A stretch of DNA of 64,000 nt from Nectonema munidae (Eukaryota > Nematomorpha > Nectonematoida > Nectonematidae). Location of the stretch: the NCBI GenBank assembly GCA_030549495.1, contig JAUIRK010000740.1, positions 62,001-126,000 of the forward strand, read 5' to 3'. How positions within the stretch are numbered: position 1 is the stretch's first letter; each line of letters starts with the position of its first letter. The translations under genes and the position numbers were made by a program. Shown here one piece after another: positions 1 to 8,710 of this stretch. The notes beneath the pieces were generated by a model that did not search any database, had not been told where the DNA came from, and saw nothing but the letters and a program-made list of their open reading frames with translations.

Positions 1-356
1 CTTATAATTTATTACTTTAAAAAGATAGTTAACCTATTTTTATTTTCAAAACAATAAAAAATACATAAAGTAGCTTAAGGTTTGTAAGCTACATTCAATC
101 AAGGCTGCTAGTTACTAATTCAAATTTTATAAGTAACTTTAATTTGTTGAAGATAATTTTGAAACAATTATAATTTAAATAAACATAAGATTTGGTGAAT
201 AGTATTCTTTATACTTATGAATTAAAATACATTAGTACATTACAATAGGCCTTTAATGCTAAGTTGTAACAAATTTTAGATAAAAATTGCACCTATAAAG
301 CAAAGTTGGTGTATTTCATTTAAAAAACGAACTAAAAAGATAGTGTCTCGACTTTT

Positions 357-690
357 CAAAATGAAAATTATTGTATTAAAGTTTCAAATTTTCGACTGCT
401 GAGATAGCTGTTGGTAGTGAGTCGTGCTGTGATAGCTGTGGGGCAGGCTGTTATGATGTGAGCATGTTTATTTTGTTGGTGGAGAGTAATCGTTACGATA
501 TTGAGTTAGCAAAAATGATGGTTGATTGAAGGATATATGGTAATACGCTACACACAATCACGTAGACGTACACTGACTCATACACATTATTATTGATTCT
601 TTACTTTTTCTTATGCCCTAATATTTAGATTAGATGATGAAAACCTCAGCGGTCGAAAATTTGAAACTTTAATAAAATAATTTTCATTTG
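357..690. repeat. Foldback/MITE-like element with ~45-bp inverted ends
   Basis: The left arm (358-403) and the reverse complement of the right arm (645-688) match over about 45 bases with only a few differences; both contain TTAAAGTTTCAAATTTTCGA. About 240 bases without coding potential lie between them. I found no clear target-site duplication, so the superfamily is unknown. It looks like a short non-autonomous DNA element. Confidence 0.6.
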
Positions 691-855
691 GGAAAAAAAA
701 AAAATTTTTTTTTTTTTTACTTTTTTTAAATATTATAAAAAAAAAAAAAAAACTAAAATTTTTTATAAAAATAAATTATATAAAAAAAATATTTAAAAAT
801 TTTAATAAAAAATTTTTAACTTTTTTAAAAAAAATTGTTTAAAAAAAAAATTTTA
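691..855. repeat. A/T low-complexity tract
   Basis: This stretch is almost only A and T, with long homopolymer runs, directly beside the right arm of the foldback element. No coding or structural signal is visible. Confidence 0.8.
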
Positions 856-939
856 TCTTGGTGGTGAGTGCAAATTAATATTGGATTAGAGCGTAAAAAT
901 TGAGGTTTTAAAAGATTAGATAAATATACTAAAAAACTA

Positions 940-1100
940 TTGGTTGGTTGGAGATATGAAAGCACTTTCAGTCGTAAGGATATATGCTCGCATTATGCTC
1001 GAGATGGCTAATCACAGTTTTGTGATTTTGGTCTTGGGGATCGAACCCCTGGCCTTCAACTGTTAAGTTGAAAGGTAGACCCTAATAATCATTGAGGTTC
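940..1100 (-). repeat. tRNA-derived SINE-like copy
   Basis: Read on the minus strand the segment has a perfect T-arm-like box B (GGGGTTCGATCCCC) and a stem TTCAAC/GTTGAA in the anticodon-arm position, followed by a non-tRNA tail. The loop is the wrong size and there is no matching acceptor stem, so this is not a functional tRNA. A tRNA-derived SINE or decayed tRNA pseudogene fits best. Confidence 0.5.
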
Positions 1101-1818
1101 TCTAAAAAACTATTAGAAATTTTTGATTGAAGTTAAAACCGTTTTTAAAATTAAATTTTGGTTTTTAGAAAATTCTGAAATGATCTAGTAAAATCGACTC
1201 TGTAAACGAATTTACATTTCTAGTTGATGTCAACTTTTTTGATCCTCTCTTTCTTTTATGTCACCTTTTGTCTATTTAAAGGTATCCCCTCCCTCCCAGT
1301 CGTCTTTGACCCCAATTGTGAGCGACTCCTTATAGGAAACAATTTTTAGTTGTTAACCACAAATATGATTTAATGTTTCCCACATTTTAATACTAATTGT
1401 GAAAAATTAGTCTAGAAATATAATCATCATGTTCGATTCATTAATTTTATTTAAAATGTGGATAAATATTTTTGGAGATACTTTCTCACGCCACAAATTT
1501 GATTAACACTTTCACACATTTTACAAATTTTTGTTGGTTCTATAGATTTTTGAAAGTTGGTCCTAAAATGATTTCAAAGATGAACTTTATGAAGATGGCG
1601 TTAATGGTTCCACAGTGAAGAAGACAATGAAAATAAAATATTAAGAGCTAAAACGTTTCCAGGCTCGAAATATAAAGGATCTTGGAATGCATTGTGCACC
1701 TCTAGCCGCATTTTCACTCAGATTTTTCCTTGATGCAGCGCAAAAATTCTTTTTTTTTTTTTGAAAAAAGCAACTGCCAATAAATACTGACTCATAAGCC
1801 ATACCTGACTTTAGAGTA
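1101..1818. other. Intergenic, no feature recognised
   Basis: AT-rich DNA without a long reading frame or recognisable repeat ends. It runs to the TA that flanks the pogo element. Confidence 0.6.
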
Positions 1819-2025
1819 CCGTATTTTTCGGACTATAAGGCGCACTGGATTATAAGGCGCAAACTCAAAAAAATACAAAAAGGTTTACTTGCTTCATATA
1901 TAAGGCGCACCGGATTATTAGGCGCATTAAAAATCTTAACTTAAAACCAATATACTAGGTAATTAGGCTAATAGTTTATTGAAATAACGCTTTAATCAAA
2001 ATAAGAAAAAATTAAATTGCTTTTA

Positions 2026-2991
2026 TTATTCGCTTTGAAATCCTTCAAACCCTTCATTTTCTGTGTCGGAATTTAAAAGTTGAGCAATCTCTTCGCTCAC
2101 TGAATAATCAAGTGATTCATCATCAGTAGAGTCAGAATCCTCTCTAGTTATTTCCAAATCATCAATAATTCCAGCTTTATTAAAACCGCGAATTATGCAT
2201 GAAGGAGAGACTTTAGACCAAGCTTCTAGAATCCACTTACTAATGGTGGAGTAATCAACACGTCGTTGCCTTCCAGTTTTCGTGAAAGTGTGTTCGCCAT
2301 CTGTCATCCAGCGCTCCCATAGAGCTCTTAATTTAACTTTAAAGGATCTATTCGCAGTAATATCCAAAGGTTGTAACTCCTTCGTCAAACCACCAGGAAT
2401 TATTGCTAATTGCGTGTTAATTTTTTTAACGTGAGCCTTTATCTTATCGGTGATGTGAGCACGCATAGAGTCGCAAATCAACAATGACGGCGATGAATGG
2501 AAAACATCAGATCTTTTAACAAATACTTCATTAAGCCACTCGCTCATCTTTTGCTCGTCCATCCACCCCTTTGAATTAGCTTTAATAATAATTCCAGATG
2601 GAAACTTATCTTTTGGTAAAGTCTTTCGTTTGAAAATTATCATGGGTGGGAGTTTAGAGCCATTGGCTTGACATGCAAGAACTACAGTGAAGCATGATTT
2701 TTCATTTCCTGTAGTAGAAATTGATACCGAACTTGTTCCTTTTTTATCTACTGTACGGTTCATAGGAATATCGAAAGTGAGTGGAATTTCATCCATATTA
2801 GTAATGTGTGTCAGTTTAATATTTCTTTGAGAGACAATTTCTTTGAGGTAACTTTTGAAAACACAAACTTTTTCTTTGTAGTCTTTTGGTAGTTGTTGCG
2901 AAACAGTAGTTTTTGTGCGTATTGAAAGATTTTTCCTCTTCATAAAGCGAAAACACCATGATGAACCTCCTTGGAACTCTTTAATTTTCAT
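2026..2991 (-). CDS. pogo transposase, DDE catalytic part
   Basis: This 321-codon frame opens with the family segment FQGGSSWCFRFMKRKNLSIR (residues about 6-25), which normally precedes the DDE_1 superfamily endonuclease. The catalytic acidic residues are visible in TNMDEIPL, in LLICDSMRAH, and in the LQPLDITANRSFK segment, the usual D-D-D arrangement of pogo enzymes. The C-terminus is acidic (DSDSTDDESLD). It cuts and pastes the element at TA sites. It is open throughout but lacks its own DNA-binding half because of the frameshift, so it is probably inactive as it stands. Confidence 0.88.
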   Translation of the reverse strand: MKIKEFQGGSSWCFRFMKRKNLSIRTKTTVSQQLPKDYKEKVCVFKSYLKEIVSQRNIKLTHITNMDEIPLTFDIPMNRTVDKKGTSSVSISTTGNEKSCFTVVLACQANGSKLPPMIIFKRKTLPKDKFPSGIIIKANSKGWMDEQKMSEWLNEVFVKRSDVFHSSPSLLICDSMRAHITDKIKAHVKKINTQLAIIPGGLTKELQPLDITANRSFKVKLRALWERWMTDGEHTFTKTGRQRRVDYSTISKWILEAWSKVSPSCIIRGFNKAGIIDDLEITREDSDSTDDESLDYSVSEEIAQLLNSDTENEGFEGFQSE

Positions 2992-2992
2992 T

Positions 2993-3301
2993 TCATGTGC
3001 TAAGATTGGCTTTTGCTTTCAATCTGTTCGAAATCGTTGATATACCTCTACCCATTGTTCTTTGTTCTATTACCCACTGTTCGAGATCATTTTCCAACTG
3101 AGGCCATCTAGCTTTGTTACCTCTAAAACTTCGTTTTGTTTTCTTCACTTGTTTTAAGTCGTCTTCTTGTATCCTCCATTTTCTAACCATGGACTCATTT
3201 ATGTTGAATTCTCTTGCAGTTGCCCTATTCCCATGCTCTTTCGAATAGTCAATAATTCTTAGTTTAAAACCAGCATCATATGCATGTCGTTTTGCAGGCA
3301 T
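2993..3301 (-). CDS. pogo transposase, N-terminal DNA-binding part
   Basis: This 102-codon frame begins with Met. It has a psq/CENP-B-type helix-turn-helix (residues about 8-45, including TAREFNINESMVRKWR), followed by the start of the second DNA-binding helix bundle (about 65-100, ending in a RLKAKA segment). In the family this part binds the terminal repeats and leads directly into the DDE domain. Here the frame stops at 2993-2995, and the continuation (LAHEMKIKEFQGG) is found in the other frame at the same place. The simplest reading is a one-base frameshift near 2995-3010 in a gene that was once continuous. Confidence 0.85.
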   Translation of the reverse strand: MPAKRHAYDAGFKLRIIDYSKEHGNRATAREFNINESMVRKWRIQEDDLKQVKKTKRSFRGNKARWPQLENDLEQWVIEQRTMGRGISTISNRLKAKANLST

Positions 3302-3619
3302 ATTGAAAATTTATAATGAAAAGTTCAAAAACAAATTCAAACTTGAATAATCTCAAATAAAAAACTAATTTATTAGGGAAAAGCAATAGCGTAAATAAAT
3401 GAACCTAGCTTAATTAAAGTAAGCCATTTCAGTTTTAACAAATAACAAGTAAAAGTGAATTGATTTAAACATAAAATGAAAAAAACTTAAATTTTGATTG
3501 AAAATAATTTTTTTTATGTAAATTTCAGTATATAAGACGCACCATATTATAAGGCGCATTGAAATTTTTAGTTAAAAAAAAATCTTCAGAGTGCGCCTTA
3601 TAGTCCGAAAAATACGGTA

Positions 3620-4938
3620 CTTGAGAATTTTTAAATAGGCACAACAAATGTCATTTGAAATATGTGAGTGAAAGTTAGAATTATTAATTATCTCGGTTCA
3701 ACAAATTTTTTCGAGTTTCTCCAACATCTGTTATAAAAGTCCACATATATTGATGGTCCGCGATAAAAGTCGGCCATGGCCAATCCGATATCGTATTATC
3801 GATTTTTAGTTGAAGCACTAACCCCTAGATTAAAACCTCCAAGGATTGTATACGTTAAATTTGGATCGTCATCTATGAATTCAGTTTGTTCTAATATTCT
3901 GTTCAGAAACGAGAATGATAATTGAAGTTTATTTCAAAATTAAAGCGATTTATAAAGCAACCATTTTAATCACTAAATAAATGACATTTTTCTAAAGATA
4001 AACAATTTTGATAAATTTAAAAAAATTTGATCTCACTCTAGAATGGATTCATGTGAATAATTATTAAACTTATTGCCTTTCTGAAATTCTCGGGGCTTAT
4101 TTGTTTTTGAAAAAATGATATTAGTGTAGCAAATTAGGCTTAGTAAATATATAAGCCGCCGTATATACAATAACTCCGTATCTTTTTACCTCCTTTCTAA
4201 CCCAAACAGCAAAGTACTTTTACACACTAGATGCTTTATAACGCAAATGGCTGGGTCCAAGCCACTAACCCACATTATAAATGGTTGGCGTTATAAGGGA
4301 TCTACTGGAACACTTATTATGGCCTGTTTGCACAAAACGATTATTTCCAGACCCCACAAAGCGCCTAAGAAGGTTATGAAACAAAGTGAAATAGAGTAGA
4401 GTTAAATTTAGTATTTACAAATTTAAATTAAGTTCACGTGTTTAAGACTTGTTTTCTGCTTCATGCACTACAAATAAAGAAAATTTAAGCTTGGATTTTC
4501 TCCTTCATCCTTACTAGTTTTTATTTAACTTACTACCTAGTTTACCTGTCTCAAATATTTCTGAGAAATTCAATTTAAATAGATTATTTTAGATACAAGT
4601 TATTTATTTTTTTGAGCATTTTGTATAAAAAATTCTAAATGATGCTCTTGTGTTTTGTTTCAAACATGAAATTTTCTAATAAGGTCGCTGAATTTCATTT
4701 TCTTTCCTGAATTCGCTTATGTGCCCCCTGCTTTGAACGATCGGGTTTAATCGGGGTCCATTATTCTAATGATGTTAAATGCATCTGTATATATATGGCT
4801 AAAATTTATAAGCTTTAGAAAGTTGGCCTCGAATCCTAGAATTTAATAAATCTGACTATTGTAGTTGTGAATGTTAACTTTTTATATTCCATTTAGCACA
4901 ATACCGTATTTAATATCGAGAGATTCAAAGTTTTTGTA
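3620..4938. other. Upstream region of ELAC2, no feature recognised
   Basis: AT-rich DNA between the pogo element and the ELAC2 start. I see no coding exon of another gene and cannot define a promoter motif with confidence. Confidence 0.5.
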
Positions 4939-7386
4939 ATGAAATTTTTGTCATTAATAATTCATCATTATGTACCAATAAGGCGTATTCTTTTTTCTAA
5001 ACTTTTTTCACGTACAAACTTTTCTTCAGCTTCTTCCATGTTTTGCAAACTCTCAGTATCAAAACCCTACATCACTTCTACTCCTTCTTTCAAATTAATC
5101 TCCAATGGATGTGTAGGAGGTGGCAGCTCTTTTATTTTAAATTTTGGAAACAAGTCCTACCTTTTCAATTGTTGCGAAGAAAATGATAGAATCTTATTCG
5201 TGAATCCAACTGTCACATTCTTAACGTCTCCTCTTTGGCATAATATGGCCAACCTGAGAAATATCTTTTTCAATCAAGATTTAGCTTGTCCAATTGTCAT
5301 TGGATCTGAGCAATGCATGCCATATTACAAAATGATGACCACTCTTTTTCAAGGTGACTTTCCTAACATTAAACTTCAAGATTTTTACTCAGATCAGAAT
5401 TTAGAGGTTATCTGCGTCAAACTTTCCCCGTCCTTTCTTCATAATCCCAAAAAGTATTCCACCATCAAAATAAATGGCAACGAAGTTGATTTGTATTCAA
5501 AAAATGAGACTGATTTCCCGGATGTCAAGCGAACCCGAATTGAGTTAAATCAAAATTTTGACACGAATAAGGAATCGAATGTAGTTGATGCTTTTGTGTT
5601 TGTCCTTAAAATTACCGACAAAGCTCCTAAAATTGTTACGGAAAAACTGGTTGAATTTAATGTTCCACCAAAATCTTCACTAATTTCCCACCTGCAAATG
5701 GGAAATAGTGTCACTCTAGACGATGGTTCAGTTGTGAAATCTAGTGATGTATCAGTTTCCTCTCAAAAAGGCCCTTTCTTATTGGTTGTAGAACTTCCAA
5801 CCTACCAACATCTGACTTCATTAGTAGAGTCAAAAGAGCTCACTTCGTTTATTGAGTCTTTGGACTTGGATACAAATGTAATTATTGTTCACTTATCTTC
5901 GGATGCCATTATTAAAGATGAGCTTTATAAAAATTGGCTAAAACTATTCACTAGATTTGGCTGCAATGCTAAACACCTTTTGTTGAATTCTTCAAACCAA
6001 ACCTCTCTTGTAAAGTGTCATCTCTTTTACCACAACTCTTTAAATCTGATAAATAAATCTATCTATCCTTTGTTATGGCAGCAGAAAGATATTTTGTCAT
6101 TAGAAAATAGTTCTGCCAAACCAAGCGAAGAATCGCAGATTCATCCTGAGTCTCATTCCGTACTAAGTCATATGAAAGAAGAGAAATTGCTAATTCAAGA
6201 TGAAGTTACACGGTCATCACTAGATGTTTCCTTTTATAGGCCTGATTCCTGTATAGAATTCAATTTGTATGATCTCATGCAAAAGACGATGCGTCCTGAT
6301 CTTGGATCATTAAAATTGAAAAACTCGTTGACCAAAAATATCCTATTTAAAATCAGTAAATTTCACGAAGAAAAAACTCCTCACATCTTGCAAGCTTCTG
6401 ATAAATATCCTAAAATTAGATTCTTTGGAACTTCTTCTGCTGCGCTGTCTTCTTACAGAGGAGTATCTTGCTACCAAATTGAGACAGAACCTGGCAACTA
6501 TATTCTTCTGGACTGTGGGCAAGGAAGTCTTGGGCAGATGTACAGGTTCTTTGGACCTGAAAGGCTCGATACTGTTCTTCGTAACACAAAAATGGTTTTT
6601 CTTTCACATCATCACGCTGACCATTGTTTTGGTCTGCCCGCAATCCTCTTGCAAAGGAAAAGAGCTTTTCAAAAGATAGGTTGCATCGATATCCCTGCAC
6701 TACACCTCCTTACTTCTGTCTATGTGTTGAACGTTTTTCTCAAATATCACAGTTTTTTTCAAGATATTCTAAGCGATGTCGTCATTGTTCCCGTTTCTTA
6801 CGTTTTTCCTTCTACAGATAATCTTCTTGAAGTAACGAAAGCACTTTGTCAACACTGCAAAATAGATGACATTAAGTGTCCCATAGTTTTCCACACTAAG
6901 ACGTCTCGTGGAATTGTCATTGAAAAGGATGGATGGCGAATTGCCTACTCGGGGGATGCTTTTAAAAGCGACTCTTTGATATACCACGCCAAAAATGCTG
7001 ATTTACTTATCCATGAAGCCACTTTTTCAGATGATCTCATTGAAGATGCCATTTTCAAAAAGCATTGCACCATATCACAGGCACTTAGTATAGCTGATCA
7101 AATGCAAGCTAAATTTGTCGTATTGACACATTTTTCAAGTCGTTATTCTAAAATTCCTTTGATTTATCCCAGAAACTACAAACTTTTCAATCAGAAAAAA
7201 GCTGCTGTTGCTTTTGATAACATGGAGATTAATTTGGAAACGATGCATCATTTGCCCACCTTCTTTGAACTACAGAAAGAATTATTCTCATTAAGCTTTG
7301 AGGAAATGGAATTGAAGAATGAGAAGAAATCAATAAAAAAAATTAAAAAAAGAAAAATGTCTTATAATGCCGATTCCTATAAATAA
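4939..7386 (+). CDS. ELAC2: tRNase Z, long form (ribonuclease Z)
   Basis: The 815-residue product is the endonuclease that removes 3' trailers from nuclear and mitochondrial pre-tRNAs. The length fits long tRNase Z (about 800-900). The N-terminal half is the degenerate beta-lactamase half (GGGSSFILNFG near residue 60). The C-terminal half carries the catalytic motifs: GTSSA (497-501), the metal motif H557-x-H559-x-D561-H562 in SHHHADH, H652 (VFH), D673 (YSGD), HEAT (692-695), H709 in KKHCT (usual KxHST, a Ser-to-Cys change) and H731 in LTHFSSRY. The first 33 residues are basic, hydrophobic and Ser-rich with almost no acid, like a mitochondrial presequence. A second Met (34, at 5038) could start the nuclear form, as proposed for human ELAC2. 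No intron interrupts the frame, unlike the neighbouring IARS1. Confidence 0.95.
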   Translation: MKFLSLIIHHYVPIRRILFSKLFSRTNFSSASSMFCKLSVSKPYITSTPSFKLISNGCVGGGSSFILNFGNKSYLFNCCEENDRILFVNPTVTFLTSPLWHNMANLRNIFFNQDLACPIVIGSEQCMPYYKMMTTLFQGDFPNIKLQDFYSDQNLEVICVKLSPSFLHNPKKYSTIKINGNEVDLYSKNETDFPDVKRTRIELNQNFDTNKESNVVDAFVFVLKITDKAPKIVTEKLVEFNVPPKSSLISHLQMGNSVTLDDGSVVKSSDVSVSSQKGPFLLVVELPTYQHLTSLVESKELTSFIESLDLDTNVIIVHLSSDAIIKDELYKNWLKLFTRFGCNAKHLLLNSSNQTSLVKCHLFYHNSLNLINKSIYPLLWQQKDILSLENSSAKPSEESQIHPESHSVLSHMKEEKLLIQDEVTRSSLDVSFYRPDSCIEFNLYDLMQKTMRPDLGSLKLKNSLTKNILFKISKFHEEKTPHILQASDKYPKIRFFGTSSAALSSYRGVSCYQIETEPGNYILLDCGQGSLGQMYRFFGPERLDTVLRNTKMVFLSHHHADHCFGLPAILLQRKRAFQKIGCIDIPALHLLTSVYVLNVFLKYHSFFQDILSDVVIVPVSYVFPSTDNLLEVTKALCQHCKIDDIKCPIVFHTKTSRGIVIEKDGWRIAYSGDAFKSDSLIYHAKNADLLIHEATFSDDLIEDAIFKKHCTISQALSIADQMQAKFVVLTHFSSRYSKIPLIYPRNYKLFNQKKAAVAFDNMEINLETMHHLPTFFELQKELFSLSFEEMELKNEKKSIKKIKKRKMSYNADSYK

Positions 7387-7400
7387 ATTATTTTAATAAA
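7382..7400 (+). terminator. ELAC2 polyadenylation signals
   Basis: Two AATAAA hexamers lie here. The first (7382-7387) overlaps the TAA stop codon and the second is at 7395-7400. The second is better placed for the transcript end. Both are common by chance in DNA this AT-rich. Confidence 0.45.
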
Positions 7401-7900
7401 TTCTTTACTTATTTTTTCAAATTCCTCCATACCAAATGCTTTTCCAATTCACCAGTTGTTAATCAATCGTAATTTTAACCCTTAATACACAATATTTTCT
7501 TTGATCTATTTCTAGAAATTTAAACGTTTTATTTTTTCAGGGGCGCACATCCAAAAGGAAGGGGCAAAGGCCCCTTAATTTGATTTCAAGAGGAAAGTCT
7601 TTTTTATCCAGAAATCAAATATATAGCATATTTATTCTTAGATTGTAATCGTTTTATTTAATGTTTTTGTTTTTCTTATCAAGATTGCTTGGAATGTTTT
7701 CACACTTTGCTTAAAATTTTTGTTAATTAGGACAAATAATTTCATTTTCATGTAATTTATAGCGTATAACTTTGAGAATGCAATAGCTAATTTAGATAAA
7801 TTTGAGGTTTACAGAATATTTCTTCCAAAAATTTTAAACCTTCAATTTCTATTTGAAAGGGTCACATTTAAATTCATGGCTACATACCTCTCAATTCATA

Positions 7901-8060
7901 GGGGGCGTGAGTAGGGTTGCTTAGATGCTGGATTCGATAACTCAAGGTCTTGGGTTCGATTTCGCATCAAGCCTGCTTTCCTCATAGTTCGATACAAGCG
8001 GCGCAATTGTGCCTTCTCGATGAAAACACCCCGGGGTACCTCTACCTCAATTCATAGGCC
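7901..8060 (+). repeat. tRNA-derived SINE-like copy
   Basis: The segment shows an A-box-like GTAGGGTTGCTTAGATGCTGG and, about 30 bases on, a B-box-like GGGTTCGATTTCGC. A non-tRNA body rich in C and G compared with its surroundings follows. This is the layout of a tRNA-derived SINE with its internal pol III promoter. No acceptor stem closes it, so it is not a tRNA gene. Confidence 0.55.
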
Positions 8061-8189
8061 CATGTCCTAAACATATTTTCAAACAATTTACATTACTAAC
8101 TGAATATATGTGTAGGTAGTATATATAAGATTTTTCTGTTTTAAAATTTAATTTTAAGCAACAATGCATTTCAGTGCAGAGTAATCTAT

Positions 8190-8710
8190 CTACCTAACGA
8201 ATTCATTTTGTATGAACTAATCAAATCAATAAGCTGTTCTTGAATTAAGAAGTCTTCTGGGGCCAGATTACTAATCGAGATTGTAAACGGGGTTTTCATC
8301 AACAAATATGTTCAATCGAGCAAAAATTTTGTTGTCTAAGAATGCGATTATTCCTGCCTCATTTCAAAAGCTGTCAATTTTTATGACATTGGACTACGTG
8401 GCCCAAGATTAAAGGAATTTATAGATTCAAATATGTTTACTAAAAATGATAGAATATACGAAAATAGACATCAGAAAATTCTACATGCATGTGTCTTGTT
8501 TGCTTTGCAGAAATTGCTGTATTTCTTTCCATAGTATCGCTTCGTTTGGCTATCCATCTCACGTTTGAGTGCAGCAAAAGTTTTCGAAACCATTTTCTTT
8601 GCATAAATCTGAAAACAAATAAGAGTTGAAGACATTTGCTTTAATGAAATACAATGTTTTAATAACTTCATTGAAGACATTTTTCAACCCATCAGGTATG
8701 GTTTCATTAT
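8190..8710 (-). pseudogene. Decayed hAT transposase, C-terminal half (ZBED5-like)
   Basis: Minus-strand translation gives pieces that resemble the ZBED5/FAM200-like branch of hAT transposases: an SNLAPEDFLIQEQLIDLIS segment near 8215-8280, which fits the conserved QEQLIDL stretch, and VRWIAKRS near 8540-8560, which fits VRWLSKG. They lie in different frames with stops between them. The order agrees with transcription towards lower coordinates. This is a fossil of a plain DNA transposon. Confidence 0.5.

Larger units (their letters stand above)
1819..3617 (-). mobile_element. pogo/Tigger-type DNA transposon, nearly complete
   Basis: The terminal inverted repeats begin CCGTATTTTTCGGACTATAA at 1819 and end with the exact complement at 3617. 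They are flanked by TA dinucleotides (1817-1818 and 3618-3619), the target duplication used by Tc1/mariner/pogo elements. Copies of an AAGGCGCA motif repeat just inside both ends (for example 1845-1925 and 3551-3600), probably transposase binding sites. The 1.8-kb body encodes a pogo transposase on the minus strand in two frames (3301-2993, then 2991-2026). Apart from that one frame change the element looks whole, which suggests fairly recent activity. Confidence 0.92.

Noticed and set aside
1020-1095. A tRNA gene on the minus strand with GGTTCGATCCCC T arm
   Set aside because: The acceptor stem does not pair and the anticodon loop would have 6 or 8 bases. A SINE or pseudogene is more likely.
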